A DNA stretch of 64,000 bases from Oscillibacter sp. PC13 (GCF_900115635.1 NZ_FOXE01000014.1:21100-85099); one strand, 5' to 3'; positions 1-10,805 are shown, counted from the stretch's first letter. Program-made: numbers and translations. Notes: generated by a model from the letters alone, not told the origin.

Positions 1-2186
1 CCCCGCTCTGTAATGGAAAGGACCGTCTTTCCCTCCTGGGCGCGGGCAGCGCCGACTACATAGTCGCCCTGGCGCAGGCGGATGCCCCGGACGCCCATGG
101 CGTCCCGGCCCATGGGCCGGACATCGGTTTCCTCAAAGCACACTGCCATGCCGTCATGGGTGGCGATCAGAATCCTCTGGCAGCCATCCGTCTCCCGGAC
201 AGTCATCAGCTGGTCTCCTTCATCCATCCGCAGGGCCCGGATGCCGTTGTTCCGCAAATTCTTCAGTGTCCCCACCGGCAGCCGCTTCACCGTACCGTTC
301 CGGGTGACCATGAACAAAAACCGGTTTTCTTCATCCTCAATATTCCGGGTGTGAATCATCGCCTGCACCCGTTCACCGGGCTCCACCTGCAGAATATTGA
401 TGATATTGGTGCCCTTGGCCGCCTTGCCGGACTCGGGAATCTGATAGCCCTTCTTCCGGTAGACCTTGCCCGTATCCGTGAAGAAGAGGATATAGTCATG
501 GGTGGAGGCGGTGAACACGTCAGCCACCACATCCTCTTCCCGGGTGGTGATGCCCTTCTTTCCCATTCCGCCCTTGGACTGGGCCGAATACTCGCTGACC
601 GGCGTCCGCTTGATGTAGCCGGCCTGGGTCAGGGTGAATACGCACTCCTCCTCTTCGATGAGGTCCTCGATGTCAATCTCGTCCTCCACATCCTGAATCT
701 CTGTCACCCGGTCATCGCCGTACTTGTCGGCAATGGCCTGCAGCTCCTCCTTCAGTACCTGCCGGAGCAGCTGATCGTCCGCCAGCAGCTTGTCGAAGTA
801 AGCGATTTTCTCCTCCAGCTCCTTGTACTCTGCCTCCAGCTTCTCCCGGTCCAGCCCCTGCAGCGCCTTCAATCGCATATCCAGAATGGCCTGGGCCTGA
901 ATGTCATCCAGCCCGAACCGCTCGCACAGGCGCTCCTTGGCGTTATCATAGCTGGAGCGAATAATTTTGATGACCTCGTCAATGTTGTCCTGGGCCACCA
1001 GCAGTCCCTCCAGCAGGTGGGCCCTCTCCATGGCCTTGCGGCGGTCGTACTTCGTCCGGCGGATGATGACCTCCTCCTGGAAGGCGAGGTATTCATCAAT
1101 GATGTGCCGCAGGGAGAGGATCTTGGGCTGGGACTGGTTCTGCACCAGGGCCAGCATGTTGATGGCAAAGGTGGTCTGCAGCTGGGTCTGGGCAAACAGG
1201 CGGTTCAACACCACCTGGGGGTTTGCGTCCCGCTTCAGCTCGATGACAATGCGCATGCCGTTGCGGTCGGATTCGTCCCGGATGTCGGAGATCCCCTCCA
1301 GCCGCTTGTCCTCCACCTGTTCTGCCATATTCTTGATCAGCATCCGCTTATTCACCTGATAGGGGATTTCCGTGATAATGATGCGGATGCGGTCCTTGCC
1401 GAACTCCTCAAACTCGTGCCGGGCGCGGATCACCAGCCGGCCGCGGCCGGTGGCGTAGGCTGCCCGGATACCGCTGCGGCCCATGATGATGCCCTTTGTT
1501 GGGAAATCCGGCCCCTTCACGTACTGCATCAGGTCGGAGAGCTGGGCCTCCGGATTGTCCAGCACGCAGATGCACGCACCGATGACCTCCCGCAGGTTGT
1601 GGGGCGGGATGTTGGTGGCCATGCCCACGGCAATGCCGGAAGAGCCGTTTACCAGCAGGTTGGGGAATCGGGAAGGAAGCACCCGGGGCTCCTTCCGGGT
1701 CTCATCAAAGTTGGGGTCCCAGTCCACGGTATCCTTTTCAATCTCCCGCAGCATCTCATCGGACAGACGGGACATTCTTGCCTCCGTGTACCGGTAGGCA
1801 GCGGGGGGATCGCCATCCACGGATCCGAAGTTGCCGTGGCCGTCCACCAGAGGATAGCGCATGGAGAAGTCCTGGGCCAGACGGACCAGGGCATCGTACA
1901 CCGATGCGTCGCCGTGTGGATGGTACCGGCCCAGCACGTCGCCCACGCAGGTAGCGGATTTTTTATAGGGCCGGTCAGCGGTCAGATTATCCTCGTACAT
2001 GGCGTAGAGAATCCGGCGGTGTACCGGCTTCAATCCGTCCCGCACATCCGGCAGAGCCCGGCCCACGATGACGCTCATGGCGTATTCAATATAGGATTTC
2101 TCCATCTCGGGAACCAGAGGGGATACCTCGATTTTTTGATCGGGGTACCGGATCTCCTCCGGATCGTACTGTGGTTTTTTACTCAT
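1..2186 (-). CDS. gyrA: DNA gyrase subunit A (3' end beyond window)
   Basis: GyrA makes the transient double-strand break in the GyrA2GyrB2 gyrase that introduces negative supercoils. About 728 codons are present and the frame is still open at base 1, so the last part of the C-terminal beta-pinwheel is missing. The N-terminus reads [20 protein letters not shown]; the catalytic tyrosine is in [10 protein letters not shown] (Tyr133), and a long coiled-coil and the CTD ([10 protein letters not shown], the GyrA box) follow. Start chosen at the ATG preceded by AAAGG. In the quinolone-resistance region the sequence is [12 protein letters not shown], so the position equivalent to E. coli Ser83 is Ala94 (codon at 1905-1907), while Asp87 is kept (Asp98). 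It sits downstream of gyrB with one lipoprotein gene between. Confidence 0.98.
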   Translation of the reverse strand, partial: MSKKPQYDPEEIRYPDQKIEVSPLVPEMEKSYIEYAMSVIVGRALPDVRDGLKPVHRRILYAMYEDNLTADRPYKKSATCVGDVLGRYHPHGDASVYDALVRLAQDFSMRYPLVDGHGNFGSVDGDPPAAYRYTEARMSRLSDEMLREIEKDTVDWDPNFDETRKEPRVLPSRFPNLLVNGSSGIAVGMATNIPPHNLREVIGACICVLDNPEAQLSDLMQYVKGPDFPTKGIIMGRSGIRAAYATGRGRLVIRARHEFEEFGKDRIRIIITEIPYQVNKRMLIKNMAEQVEDKRLEGISDIRDESDRNGMRIVIELKRDANPQVVLNRLFAQTQLQTTFAINMLALVQNQSQPKILSLRHIIDEYLAFQEEVIIRRTKYDRRKAMERAHLLEGLLVAQDNIDEVIKIIRSSYDNAKERLCERFGLDDIQAQAILDMRLKALQGLDREKLEAEYKELEEKIAYFDKLLADDQLLRQVLKEELQAIADKYGDDRVTEIQDVEDEIDIEDLIEEEECVFTLTQAGYIKRTPVSEYSAQSKGGMGKKGITTREEDVVADVFTASTHDYILFFTDTGKVYRKKGYQIPESGKAAKGTNIINILQVEPGERVQAMIHTRNIEDEENRFLFMVTRNGTVKRLPVGTLKNLRNNGIRALRMDEGDQLMTVRETDGCQRILIATHDGMAVCFEETDVRPMGRDAMGVRGIRLRQGDYVVGAARAQEGKTVLSITER

Positions 2187-2234
2187 TCAAAAACAGCCTT
2201 TCTTTTTCAAAAGCATTTATATGGGCGTGGTTTA

Positions 2235-3071
2235 TCAGCCCGGTGTCTGCATGGCATGGATATGTTCCGCTGTCAGATCCTCCCATGGAAGCGCCATTTC
2301 CGCGGCGTCCTGGAGATACGTGTCAAGCCATGCCAGATAGTCTGCCTCGTCCACCGGATCAAGCGTATCCCATTGGGAGGCCAGATCCTGATAGAGATAG
2401 TAGACGAATCCGCTGCCGCTGATATCAATCCAGCTTGGATAATCCTCCGGAACAAGCGCCTTATCCCAGGCGTCCACCGAGCCGACCTGCTGATAGCTGT
2501 CGGTATCCGCATCATAGGTGTAGAGGTTGTAAGGCCAGAAATCTCCGGCCTTGCCCTGGTTATGGGACCAGTCTGCCTTTACGGCGCCATTTTCATAAAA
2601 TGTCAGGGCCGGAAATTCCGTCAGTTGGTTTCGTAAGGTTCCTGTCTCCGTGTCGCAGTCGTACACAAAGCCTGCCATTCCCGCCATGGAGGCCGTCGTA
2701 TACAGCAGCACCAGTTCCTCACGGCCGTCCTTGTCCACATCGCAGACGGCAAATTGATTTTCCGCCATGCGTTTTCTATCCTCAACACTTCCGATATAGC
2801 CGCTGGAATCACTGGTCCCGTCCGGCAGAACATTGGTGTCCAGCAGCTTTTTCAGTGCGTCGGTATAAACTGCCCGGGCAGCGGCGTTTTCCTCCGTCAG
2901 CATGGACATCTGCGGAGACTTCGTATCAGGTGTATCAGAAGGGACCTGCGCAGGGGCCTCGGGGGCTGTGGAAGGGGGCTGCTCCGGACTCTCTTCGGCC
3001 GGCGCCCTTCCACAGGCGGCCAGCGTCAGGCAGAAAAGGACAGAAAGGACAACATATCCCATTTTTCTCAT
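2235..3071 (-). CDS. Predicted lipoprotein of unknown function
   Basis: 278 residues with a type II signal peptide: basic start MRKMGY, hydrophobic core, lipobox LAAC with Cys20 as lipidation site, then a Pro/Glu/Ser-rich linker to about residue 55. The globular part contains CDVDKDGREELVLL, a loop like those of FG-GAP/EF-hand-type calcium-binding segments, so extracytoplasmic calcium binding is possible but only inferred. It lies between gyrB and gyrA on the same strand, an uncommon insertion into that pair. AAGGAA lies upstream of the ATG. No specific family recognised. Confidence 0.8.
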   Translation of the reverse strand: MRKMGYVVLSVLFCLTLAACGRAPAEESPEQPPSTAPEAPAQVPSDTPDTKSPQMSMLTEENAAARAVYTDALKKLLDTNVLPDGTSDSSGYIGSVEDRKRMAENQFAVCDVDKDGREELVLLYTTASMAGMAGFVYDCDTETGTLRNQLTEFPALTFYENGAVKADWSHNQGKAGDFWPYNLYTYDADTDSYQQVGSVDAWDKALVPEDYPSWIDISGSGFVYYLYQDLASQWDTLDPVDEADYLAWLDTYLQDAAEMALPWEDLTAEHIHAMQTPG

Positions 3072-3092
3072 AGTATGACCGTTCCTTCTTCC

Positions 3093-5042
3093 TCAATAGT
3101 CCAGATTCACGGCGTATTTGGCGTTTCGTTCGATGAATTCCTTCCGGGGCTCCACCTTCTCGCCCATCAGGATGGTAAAGGTCTCATCTGCCTTTACCGC
3201 GTCATCCAGGGTGATGCGCCGCAGCGTCCGCTTTTCCGGGTCCATGGTGGTCTCCCACAGCTCATGGGGATTCATCTCGCCCAGGCCCTTAAACCGGCTG
3301 ATGTCAATTTTTACGTTAGGGTTGCCGCCCCGCATCTCGGCGGAGATGGCATCCCGCTCTTCATCGGAGAAGGCCACCCGGGTGGTTTTGCCCCGGGACA
3401 GCTTGTACAGGGGCGGCACAGCGGAGTACACATACCCCTGCTCAATCAAAGGCCGCATAAACCGGAAGAAGAACGTCAAAAGAAGCGTGCGGATATGGGC
3501 GCCGTCCACATCGGCATCGGCCATGATGACCACCTTGTGGTAGCGCAGCTTGGCGGGGTCGAACTCCTCGCCAATCCCGGCGCCCAGGGCGGTGATAACC
3601 GGCTGGAGCTTATCGTTGCCGTAGACCTTGTCCGCCCGGGCCTTCTCCACGTTCAGCATCTTTCCCCACAGGGGCAGAATCGCCTGGAACCGGGAATCCC
3701 GGCCCTGGGTGGCGGATCCGCCTGCGGAGTCACCCTCGACGATGTAGATTTCAGTGAGCTCAGGGTTATTTTCATTGCAGTCCCGCAGTTTGTCGGGCAT
3801 GGCCGCGCCGCCCAGGGCAGTCTTGCGGCGGATGGACTCCCTTGCCCGTTTGGCGGCCTCCCGGGCGCGATTGGCTGTCAGGGCCTTGTCCAGGATCATC
3901 CGTCCCACCTGGGGATTTTCCTCCAGGAAAATCTCCAGCTTATCGGAGACAATGGTATTCACCAGGGTCCGGATTTCGCTGTTGCCCAGTTTGGCCTTCG
4001 TCTGGCCCTCAAACTGGGCGTCTGTCAGCTTTACGGAGATGACGCAGGTGAGGCCCTCCCGGCAGTCCTCTCCGGAGACCTTCTCATCGTCCTTGAGCAT
4101 CTTGACTTTTCTGCCGTAATTGTTCAGCACCGTAGTGAGGGCCCGCTTAAAGCCCTCCTCATGCATGCCGCCCTCCGGCGTGTGGACGTTGTTGGCAAAG
4201 GAGAGAATCGTCTCATTATAGCCGTCGTTGTACTGCAGAGCCACCTCCGCCATAGAGTCTCCCTTCATGCCGGACATGTAGATGACGTCCGAATGCAGGG
4301 CTTCTTTGTTCCGGTTCAGCCAGGCGACAAACTCCCGGATGCCGCCCTCGAAGCACATGTTGTCTTCCTGCTCCTGACCGGGACGGGTGTCTACAGTGCG
4401 GATACGGAGGCCCGCGTTCAAGAAGGCCTCCTCCCGCATCCGGGTGTGGAGGGTATCGTAGTTGTAAACCGTGTCCTCAAACATCTCAGGATCCGGTTTG
4501 AAGGTTACTGTGGTTCCGGTGTGGTCCGTAGTGCCGACGATGGTCATCTCCTGGGTGATATGACCCCTGGAAAATTTCATCTCATAGACTTTTCCATCCT
4601 TGTGGACCTGCACCACCAGCCACTCGCTCAGGGCGTTGACCACGGAAGCGCCAACGCCGTGGAGGCCGCCGGAGACCTTATAGCCTCCGCCGCCGAACTT
4701 TCCGCCGGCATGCAGAATTGTAAAAACAACCTCCAGTGCAGGCTTACCGGTCTGAGCCTGGATGTCCACGGGAATGCCGCGGCCGTTGTCCACTACGGTG
4801 ATGGTGTTGTCCGGATTAATCTGCACCAGAATGTCCGTGCAGTAGCCCGCCAGGGCCTCGTCGATGGCGTTGTCCACAATCTCATACACCAGATGGTGCA
4901 GACCAGAGGTAGAGGTGGATCCGATATACATACCAGGCCTCTTCCGAACGGCCTCCAATCCCTCCAGCACCTGGATTTCCGAGGCGTCGTACTCATTTTC
5001 CGCGCCGACGGCGGTGGAATTCAGGATTTCATTTTCTGCCAT
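3093..5042 (-). CDS. gyrB: DNA gyrase subunit B
   Basis: ATPase and TOPRIM subunit of gyrase, 649 residues, full length for the Gram-positive type. An N-terminal GHKL ATPase domain is visible ([27 protein letters not shown]), then the transducer, then the TOPRIM metal site with EGDSAGGSA and [14 protein letters not shown], and the C-terminal tail. I start it at the ATG giving [10 protein letters not shown] because AAAGGAG precedes it; the open frame continues upstream without a ribosome-binding site or homologous sequence. The gene order recF - remB - gyrB - gyrA is that of Bacillus, with small membrane protein genes inserted. Confidence 0.98.
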   Translation of the reverse strand: MAENEILNSTAVGAENEYDASEIQVLEGLEAVRKRPGMYIGSTSTSGLHHLVYEIVDNAIDEALAGYCTDILVQINPDNTITVVDNGRGIPVDIQAQTGKPALEVVFTILHAGGKFGGGGYKVSGGLHGVGASVVNALSEWLVVQVHKDGKVYEMKFSRGHITQEMTIVGTTDHTGTTVTFKPDPEMFEDTVYNYDTLHTRMREEAFLNAGLRIRTVDTRPGQEQEDNMCFEGGIREFVAWLNRNKEALHSDVIYMSGMKGDSMAEVALQYNDGYNETILSFANNVHTPEGGMHEEGFKRALTTVLNNYGRKVKMLKDDEKVSGEDCREGLTCVISVKLTDAQFEGQTKAKLGNSEIRTLVNTIVSDKLEIFLEENPQVGRMILDKALTANRAREAAKRARESIRRKTALGGAAMPDKLRDCNENNPELTEIYIVEGDSAGGSATQGRDSRFQAILPLWGKMLNVEKARADKVYGNDKLQPVITALGAGIGEEFDPAKLRYHKVVIMADADVDGAHIRTLLLTFFFRFMRPLIEQGYVYSAVPPLYKLSRGKTTRVAFSDEERDAISAEMRGGNPNVKIDISRFKGLGEMNPHELWETTMDPEKRTLRRITLDDAVKADETFTILMGEKVEPRKEFIERNAKYAVNLDY

Positions 5043-5137
5043 GAAGGTACTCCTTTCCGATTGCAAGGCAAGAAGAGCCGGGCCGGAGCCATTTCCGGCC
5101 CGTTTCTCCTTGCCCTGAGATTTATTACATAAGGTGA

Positions 5138-5470
5138 CTATTTTTCGCGGCCCTGAAAAAAACGGTGCAGCAGCCAACTGAGGGCTGCACCCAACAGCAG
5201 GGCCAGACAAAACCAATACAAAAACACTGGTGCCAACCGTTCAAAGCCGGTGATCATCTGCACGCCGATCTCCCCAGCCACCAGGCCGATCAGCAGCAGT
5301 GCCGCAAAAGAACACCGGACCCAGAGGCGCTTCGCCTTTTTCAGCAAAAGCCACTGAATCAAAACGCCAAGGGCAAACAAACACCAGAAAATAAAAAACA
5401 ATGGACTTGATGGCCAATGTATCGCCTGGATCAGGCCAACTTCCCAAAGCTCCTGGATCGCAAACTGCAT
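5138..5470 (-). CDS. Small membrane protein, unknown function
   Basis: 110 residues with three hydrophobic stretches (about residues 22-43, 53-68 and 80-100) and a basic C-terminus, consistent with a three-span inner-membrane protein. The start ATG has a strong AGGAGG-type site. It is co-directional with remB (gap 15 bp) and gyrB. I do not recognise a family. Confidence 0.7.
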   Translation of the reverse strand: MQFAIQELWEVGLIQAIHWPSSPLFFIFWCLFALGVLIQWLLLKKAKRLWVRCSFAALLLIGLVAGEIGVQMITGFERLAPVFLYWFCLALLLGAALSWLLHRFFQGREK

Positions 5471-5485
5471 GAAGGACTCCTCCTT

Positions 5486-5752
5486 TTACAGCTCCAGCTT
5501 CCGGCTCTCCGCCCGTTTCTGCAGCGTGGTGGAATTCAGCTGGGAGAGATAGACAATCTGGGGGTGATAGGGGTGGTCACAGACCACAAAGGACTTTGGA
5601 ATGTCACCGGAGATGTCCAGCACCACGCCTTCTTTTTCCGCGGCAGCCAGATAGTCCCGGGTGCGCTTGCCATAGCTGCATTTGTCCAGGTCGAAGATGC
5701 CGATGATACGGCGCTCCGACACAATTTCGTTCTGGCCTAAATGAAGGTACAT
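5486..5752 (-). CDS. remB: RemB-like extracellular matrix regulator (DUF370)
   Basis: 88 residues. The start MYLHLGQNEIVSERRIIGIFD and the tail LNSTTLQKRAESRKLEL match the DUF370 family protein RemB (YaaB) of Bacillus, which sits at this same position between recF and gyrB and influences biofilm matrix genes there. Its role outside Bacillus is not settled. AAAGGATGG precedes the ATG. Synteny and sequence agree, so the family call is firm; the function in this organism is inferred. Confidence 0.9.
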   Translation of the reverse strand: MYLHLGQNEIVSERRIIGIFDLDKCSYGKRTRDYLAAAEKEGVVLDISGDIPKSFVVCDHPYHPQIVYLSQLNSTTLQKRAESRKLEL

Positions 5753-5783
5753 GGAACCATCCTTTCCAAAGCCGTCTTTGGGA

Positions 5784-6107
5784 TCAACCGCGGATCCAGA
5801 AGTAAATTTTCTTCAGCACCCAGGCTGCCAGCCATCCGCACAGCAGCATGAAGCCGAACAGGCCCCAGAACCCCAGAATGACCGCCAGGGTCAGTGGAAA
5901 GGCCCCGGCCGTCAGACAAAGCAGCAGACCCAAACTGCCAAAGAGCACCGGCAGCCACAGAAGCCAGCGGATCGTCCTGCAAAAGAGGCCCAGCAGCAGC
6001 TCCAAAAGGAAGGCTCCGCACAGCAGGGCAACCATAATCACCAGCACTGCGCCAGCCGCCGCGCCAAAAGCCGCCATCACCGGCAGCACCAACAGAACAT
6101 GAAACAT
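5784..6107 (-). CDS. Small hydrophobic membrane protein, unknown function
   Basis: 107 residues, almost entirely hydrophobic, with about three or four membrane spans (residues 1-35, 45-65, 70-100) and a short charged end KKIYFWIRG. Ribosome-binding site AGGAGG lies 8 bp before ATG. Located 31 bp upstream of remB on the same strand. No family recognised. Confidence 0.6.
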   Translation of the reverse strand: MFHVLLVLPVMAAFGAAAGAVLVIMVALLCGAFLLELLLGLFCRTIRWLLWLPVLFGSLGLLLCLTAGAFPLTLAVILGFWGLFGFMLLCGWLAAWVLKKIYFWIRG

Positions 6108-6169
6108 CCGCCCAGCCTCCTTTTCCGAATATGGCGCTCTGCCATAAAATCAAAGCGTTCCAGTATCTC

Positions 6170-6397
6170 CTACTGATCCCTGCACACCATAAAAATTACA
6201 GAAATACAAAATACCAGCCCTTTGATGGCCACGGCCAATCCACAGACCGGCTCTTCCGCTAAATAGGAAAGCGGGTTTGAGCACCATGCGCCCGATGCCA
6301 TTTCGCCGGTCTGCACCAGCTTCAGCCCAAACAGCTCCAAAGACAGCACCAGTGCGCTGAGTATCGCACCGAGAGCACCCATTTGTCTACGCTTCAT
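6170..6397 (-). CDS. Small membrane protein, unknown function
   Basis: 75 residues with two hydrophobic spans (about 8-30 and 52-71) and two cysteines in the loop between them (GAWCSN and EPVCGL). AAAGGAAGGG precedes ATG. It follows the repeat block behind recF and precedes the other small membrane gene, so it may be part of the recF-gyrB transcript. No family recognised. Confidence 0.5.
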   Translation of the reverse strand: MKRRQMGALGAILSALVLSLELFGLKLVQTGEMASGAWCSNPLSYLAEEPVCGLAVAIKGLVFCISVIFMVCRDQ

Positions 6398-6419
6398 ACC
6401 CTTCCTTTCCGCTCATGCC

Positions 6420-6820
6420 AGCTCTCCGCCATGTACATGCAGCACCCTACCACCCAGCATCTGGGGCAGCCAGTCATCCTCACAGCAGGTGATGCGCCGC
6501 GTTGCGGCGCGGCGATTAAAAACGCACTGTCGTGCGGCTCCCATCGCTCCGCTTGGTCGCGTGTTCATCACCTGCCTACATCAGCTCTCCGCCATGCACA
6601 TGCAACACCCTGCCGCCCAGCATCTGGGGCAGCCGGTCATCCTCACAGCAGGTGATGCGCCGCGTTGCGGCGCGGCGATTAAAAACGCACTGTCGTGCGG
6701 CTCCCATCGCTCCGCTTGGTCGCGTGTTCATCACCTGCCTACATCAGCTCTCCGCCATGCACATGCAGCACTCTACCGCCCAGCATCTGGGGCAGCCGGT
6801 CATCCTCACAGCAGGTGATG
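6420..6820. repeat. 163-bp tandem repeat built from the recF 3' end plus a 91-bp palindromic element
   Basis: The string AGCTCTCCGCCATG starts at 6420, 6583 and 6746, giving a period of exactly 163 bp. The copy at 6746-6820 is the true end of recF on the complementary strand. The other two are near-identical duplicates of about 72 bp (recF codons and stop). Each is joined to a 91-bp element (6485-6575 and 6648-6738) bounded by the 10-bp inverted repeat GCAGGTGATG / CATCACCTGC. Inside the element are two further short hairpins, CGCCGCG/CGCGGCG and CGCAC/GTGCG. The 6398-6738 gap holds nothing else that I can see. Confidence 0.9.
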
Positions 6821-7842
6821 AACACCTGCCCGCCTGCGATGCGGTTCAAAACGAATTCCTGACGGCGGGGATCCAGCTCGCTTAAAACATCGTCCAGCAG
6901 CAATATCGGATACTCTCCGGTGGCGTTTTTGTAGATCTCCCGTTCCGCCAGCTTCATGGACAGCGCTGCCGTTCGGGTCTGGCCCTGAGAGGCATACTGC
7001 CGGGCGTCCCGCCCGTCAATAGTCACCAGGAGGTCATCCTTATGGGGGCCGGAGAGGCACAGCCGGGAGGACCGTTCTGCCAGCTGGTGGGCTGCCATAT
7101 GGGATCGCAGCTGCTCCAAAAGAACCGCTGGATCCGCCAGCGGATCCTCAATTGTCGAAACGGTTTGATATTGAATCTCCAGCCGCTCCTTTCCGCCGGA
7201 GCACTGACTGTGGTGCACAGCGGCGCATTCCGTGAGCCTGGCGGCAAATTGTGCCCGGTAATGAACCAGCACTGCGCCGAACCGGACCAGCCGCTCGTTG
7301 AAATCCGGCAGGGTGGCCAGAAGATCCGGCCGCTCTTCCGCATCCCGCAAAATGCGGACTTTGTGCTCATAGGTCCGGTTATACTCTGCCAGCGCCGCCG
7401 CATAGCGGGGACGAAGCTGACACAGGGCCGTATCCAAAAACCTCCGCCTGGCAGCTGCCCCATCCCGGATCAAATACAGGTCATCCGGACAGAAGAACAC
7501 CGTGTGAGAAACCTCGCTGAGGGCAGCGCTGTTTTTGGCGGGAACCTGATTGACCGACAGCTTTCGCCGCCTGTCCCGGAACAGCTCTGCCCGTACCCGG
7601 AAGCTCCGGTCCCTGGAAAAAACGACGGCCTCCAGCAGGGCGGATCCCGCGTCAAAGCCAATCATCTCCTTATCCGATCTGGCCCGGGGGGATTTGCCGC
7701 AGGAGAGATAGACAATCGCCTCCAACAGATTGGTTTTCCCCTGTGCATTCTCTCCGAAGATCACATTGCACACCGGATCAAACACCGCCGTCTGCTCCCG
7801 GTAGTTCCGAAAAGACTGGAGTGCCAGGCTGTCAATCCGCAT
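6739..7842 (-). CDS. recF: DNA replication and repair protein RecF
   Basis: 367-residue SMC-like ATPase that helps load RecA at gapped DNA. Walker A is GENAQGKTN, the ABC signature region is [11 protein letters not shown] and Walker B is [12 protein letters not shown]. The start [14 protein letters not shown] is the conserved RecF N-terminus. It overlaps the end of yaaA by 11 bp and has no good ribosome-binding site of its own, so translational coupling is likely. An in-frame extension upstream would run through yaaA and is rejected. The last codons are duplicated twice downstream as non-coding copies. Confidence 0.97.
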   Translation of the reverse strand: MRIDSLALQSFRNYREQTAVFDPVCNVIFGENAQGKTNLLEAIVYLSCGKSPRARSDKEMIGFDAGSALLEAVVFSRDRSFRVRAELFRDRRRKLSVNQVPAKNSAALSEVSHTVFFCPDDLYLIRDGAAARRRFLDTALCQLRPRYAAALAEYNRTYEHKVRILRDAEERPDLLATLPDFNERLVRFGAVLVHYRAQFAARLTECAAVHHSQCSGGKERLEIQYQTVSTIEDPLADPAVLLEQLRSHMAAHQLAERSSRLCLSGPHKDDLLVTIDGRDARQYASQGQTRTAALSMKLAEREIYKNATGEYPILLLDDVLSELDPRRQEFVLNRIAGGQVFITCCEDDRLPQMLGGRVLHVHGGELM

Positions 7843-8047
7843 AGGACACGGTATAATGTTCGCCTTCGAAGCACACATCATCGCCGGGGCGGATTTTTTT
7901 GCCCCGCATGGTGCAGACCGCACCGCCCACCTGGACCTGTCCGTCCTGGATCAGCTCCTTGGCCTCGCCGCCGGACTCCACCAGATTGGCGAATTTCAAA
8001 AGATCCTGCAGCTTGATAAATTCAGTGGAAATTGTAATGGTTTTCAT
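7832..8047 (-). CDS. yaaA: S4-domain RNA-binding protein YaaA
   Basis: 71-residue S4 domain protein; the core [22 protein letters not shown] and [19 protein letters not shown] is the S4 fold with the usual K/R RNA-binding face. The family lies between dnaN and recF throughout Firmicutes and is linked to ribosome assembly. It begins 31 bp after dnaN and overlaps recF. Confidence 0.93.
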   Translation of the reverse strand: MKTITISTEFIKLQDLLKFANLVESGGEAKELIQDGQVQVGGAVCTMRGKKIRPGDDVCFEGEHYTVSYAD

Positions 8048-8078
8048 AAAACTCCTTATTCTTTCGACCGCCAGCCGC

Positions 8079-9194
8079 TTATTCCGCGCTCTTCAGCCGC
8101 ACCGGCAGCACCATATAGAGGAAGTTCTCCTCTCCCTCAGTGGGAACGATGATGGCCGGAGAGACGCCGGTGTTCAGCTCAATCTTCACGGTGTCCGCAG
8201 GAGCGTACCGCAGTGCCTCCATCAAATAGCGGTTGTTGAAGCCAATCTCCAGACCGCCCCCGTCACCGGAGACCCGGCAGACATCTTTTGCCTCACCGTT
8301 TCCGGTCTTTGCGGACAATCGCACCCGGTCATGATCGAAAATGCAGCGTACCGGGCTTTTCAGCTTGTCAGAAATTACGACAGACACCCGGTCAATGCTC
8401 TCAATCAGGGCCTTGGTATCAGCAATCACCGTGGTGGGGTTCTTCCTGGGAATGGCATTTTTATAATCCAGGAACTCACCCTCCAGCCGGCGGCAGATCA
8501 GCTCGGTATCTCCCACTTCAAATAAGATGTGGCGCTTTCCCAGCGTCACAGCGGCCAGATCCTCCACGTCGCCGCAGATACCCTTCACCTCGTTCAGGGC
8601 AGATCCGGGCGTGACAAAGGAAAAGGCGCCGCCTTCAATCTTTTCCAGCGGCTCCCGCCGGACAGCCAGACGGAATCCGTCCACCGCTACCATGGCAAGC
8701 CCCTTTTCACTGATTTCAAACAGGGCGCCCGTATGGACCGGACGGCTCTCGTTGGTGGACACAGCAAAGGCTGTCTCCTCAATCATGGCCTTCAGAACTT
8801 TCTGTTGAATGGAGATGGCATACTCGTCCTCTACCTCGGGAAGGTCAGGGTAATCCGCGGCAGAAAGGCCCAGAATGTCAAAATCTGCGTCACCGCAGTG
8901 CAGATGGACCATCTGCTTTTCATCCGCAGTCAGAGTGACCACGTCATCCGGCATCCGGCGGATAATGTCGCCGAAGAGGCGTGCGTTCAGTACAATGTCT
9001 CCACCCTCTGTCACATCTGCGGAAACCCGGGTGCGGATACCGGTCTGCATGTTGTAGCCGGAAACCGTCAAAAGGGTATCTGCGTGAAGCAGCAGGCCCT
9101 CCAGTGCCGGAATCGAGCTTTTCTGGGCAACTGCACGGCTGGTAACGGCGATGGCGCTTTGCAGCAGCGCTTTTTCACAGGAAAATTTCATCAT
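8079..9194 (-). CDS. dnaN: DNA polymerase III sliding clamp (beta subunit)
   Basis: 371 residues, the usual length, with three repeated clamp domains. The start [20 protein letters not shown] and the end [16 protein letters not shown] (the MPMR-like cleft tail) are typical. The ring tethers polymerase to DNA. The ATGATG pair at 9189-9194 is preceded by AGAGGAAG, so this is chosen over a start six codons upstream. It follows dnaA across the oriC candidate gap. Confidence 0.97.
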   Translation of the reverse strand: MMKFSCEKALLQSAIAVTSRAVAQKSSIPALEGLLLHADTLLTVSGYNMQTGIRTRVSADVTEGGDIVLNARLFGDIIRRMPDDVVTLTADEKQMVHLHCGDADFDILGLSAADYPDLPEVEDEYAISIQQKVLKAMIEETAFAVSTNESRPVHTGALFEISEKGLAMVAVDGFRLAVRREPLEKIEGGAFSFVTPGSALNEVKGICGDVEDLAAVTLGKRHILFEVGDTELICRRLEGEFLDYKNAIPRKNPTTVIADTKALIESIDRVSVVISDKLKSPVRCIFDHDRVRLSAKTGNGEAKDVCRVSGDGGGLEIGFNNRYLMEALRYAPADTVKIELNTGVSPAIIVPTEGEENFLYMVLPVRLKSAE

Positions 9195-9440
9195 TGGAAC
9201 TTCCTCTCTCAATTGGGATAGTTGGTCGATGTATTGTTATTAAAAGAAAAGAAATCATCTTTTTTAGAAAAAGCAGTCATAGAAGAAAAAGTTGTGGAAA
9301 AAGGAAGGAATGCCTTGGGCTGTCGGAATTTGACGCTCCACAGGGAATGTGGAGGAACCGTGCATCTTTTCCACAGAAGTTTTGAAAAGATCGTTTTCCA
9401 CAGAAAAGTTTTTCTTTTCCACAATGATCGTGGAAAAAAA
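9195..9440. other. oriC candidate: dnaA-dnaN gap with DnaA boxes and AT-rich segment
   Basis: Four exact TTTTCCACA 9-mers, a common relaxed DnaA box, are at 9293-9301 (complement strand), 9367-9375, 9394-9402 and 9415-9423, and there are further near matches. The dnaN side (about 9225-9292) is very AT-rich, made mostly of A and T runs, and fits a DNA unwinding element. This box-then-AT-rich order relative to dnaA and dnaN matches the Bacillus origin half where unwinding occurs. Function is inferred from architecture. Confidence 0.8.
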
Positions 9441-10757
9441 TCAGCGCTTGGAGTTGATATTGGTTTTGATTTCCTTCACGGTTTCTGCAAAGGCCGGATC
9501 CTTTTTCATCTGCTTTTCTACCTGCTTGATGGAATAGAGCACAGTGGAATGATCCCGGTTGTCAAACTGCTTTCCGATGTCGTCCAGGGAGAGGTTCGTC
9601 ATACTGCGGATCAGGTACATGGCAATTTGGCGGGCGGAAACGGCGTCCCGAATCCGCTGCTGGCCACGGATGACGGATTCCTCCAGGCTGTAATACTTGC
9701 TGATATATTCCAAAATGACCTCGGGAGTTGGGATGTATTCGTTGCTGCGCTTGAGGATATCCTGCATGGCCCGGGTGACGGTCTCCTCATCGGCATCGTT
9801 TCCAAGGAGATCTTTGTAAGCAAGAATTTTATTGATGGTGCCCTCCAGCTGCCGGACGTTGGCGGTGACGTTTTCCGCGATATAGGCGGAGATCTTGTCC
9901 GGCAGCTCCATGCCCAAAAGCGCCGCCTTGTTTTTGACAATCGCCAAGCGGGTCTCAAAATCCGGAGGGGCCACGTCTACCAAAAGGCCCCACTCAAACC
10001 GGGTACGGAGCCGATCCTCCAGCTGCGTCATCTCAGATGGGGGACGGTCGGAGGTCAGTACAATCTGACGGCCAGATTCATACAGGGTGTTGAAGGTATG
10101 GAAGAATTCCTCCTGGGTCTGTTTTTTGCCGGCGATGAACTGGACGTCATCCACCAGCAGCAGGTCTGCCTGGCGGTATTTCTCCCGCATCTCGGCTGTT
10201 TTACCCTCCCGGATGGCATCGACCAGCTCATTGGTCAGATCGTCGCCCTTTACATAGGCGATTTTCGCGTGGGGGTCGTTTTGCCGGATCACGTTGGCTA
10301 TGGCATAGATCAAATGGGTTTTGCCGAGGCCGGAGTCCCCGTAGATTAAAAGGGGGTTGTAATTTTGTGCAGGATGCTCCGCCACGGAGACCGAAGCGGC
10401 ATAGGCCAGCTTGTTGGAGGGGCCCACCACAAACGTTTCAAAGGTAAACTCCGCATAGGTAAACCGGTCGTTGTTTTTTTTCGCGCCGGTGCCGTTCAGC
10501 TCGGCATAGGCCAGGTCATCCAGAATCTGGACTTCAAAATCCGTAGAAAACAGATCCCGCAGGGAGGCCTTGATATTTTTCACAAAAAGGGACTCGATGT
10601 AGCCCTTCTTGAAGTCGTTGGAGCAGTGCAGAATGAAGGTATTGCCGCGGATATCCACAGCCTCCAGCTCGTCGAACCAGGTGGCGATAGTGGTTTCCGA
10701 GAGCTCCTTCTTCAGCTGTTGCAGGACATTGTCCCACACGTCAGCGACGGAATTCAA
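9441..10757 (-). CDS. dnaA: Chromosomal replication initiator DnaA
   Basis: 438-residue AAA+ initiator. Domain I is the N-terminal 80 residues; Walker A is GDSGLGKTHL, Walker B LLLVDDVQF, and the DNA-binding domain carries the signature DNRDHSTVLYSIKQVE. It binds the boxes next to its own 3' end. The only start with a ribosome-binding site (GAGGTG about 8 bp upstream) is a TTG at 10755-10757, so initiation of the initiator itself uses a weak codon. A promoter is visible at 10806-10834. Slightly shorter linker (domain II) than Bacillus DnaA. Confidence 0.98.
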   Translation of the reverse strand: MNSVADVWDNVLQQLKKELSETTIATWFDELEAVDIRGNTFILHCSNDFKKGYIESLFVKNIKASLRDLFSTDFEVQILDDLAYAELNGTGAKKNNDRFTYAEFTFETFVVGPSNKLAYAASVSVAEHPAQNYNPLLIYGDSGLGKTHLIYAIANVIRQNDPHAKIAYVKGDDLTNELVDAIREGKTAEMREKYRQADLLLVDDVQFIAGKKQTQEEFFHTFNTLYESGRQIVLTSDRPPSEMTQLEDRLRTRFEWGLLVDVAPPDFETRLAIVKNKAALLGMELPDKISAYIAENVTANVRQLEGTINKILAYKDLLGNDADEETVTRAMQDILKRSNEYIPTPEVILEYISKYYSLEESVIRGQQRIRDAVSARQIAMYLIRSMTNLSLDDIGKQFDNRDHSTVLYSIKQVEKQMKKDPAFAETVKEIKTNINSKR

Positions 10758-10805
10758 AAAGAAACACCTCTCTCTAGTTGAAAATGGACAAAATAATACA
10801 ATGAT

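Noticed and set aside
156..2636. Very long plus-strand frames opposite gyrA, gyrB, aspS, dnaN, mnmE and other genes
   Set aside because: They are antisense shadows in GC-rich coding DNA; the minus-strand products are clear, conserved proteins and the shadow products resemble nothing.
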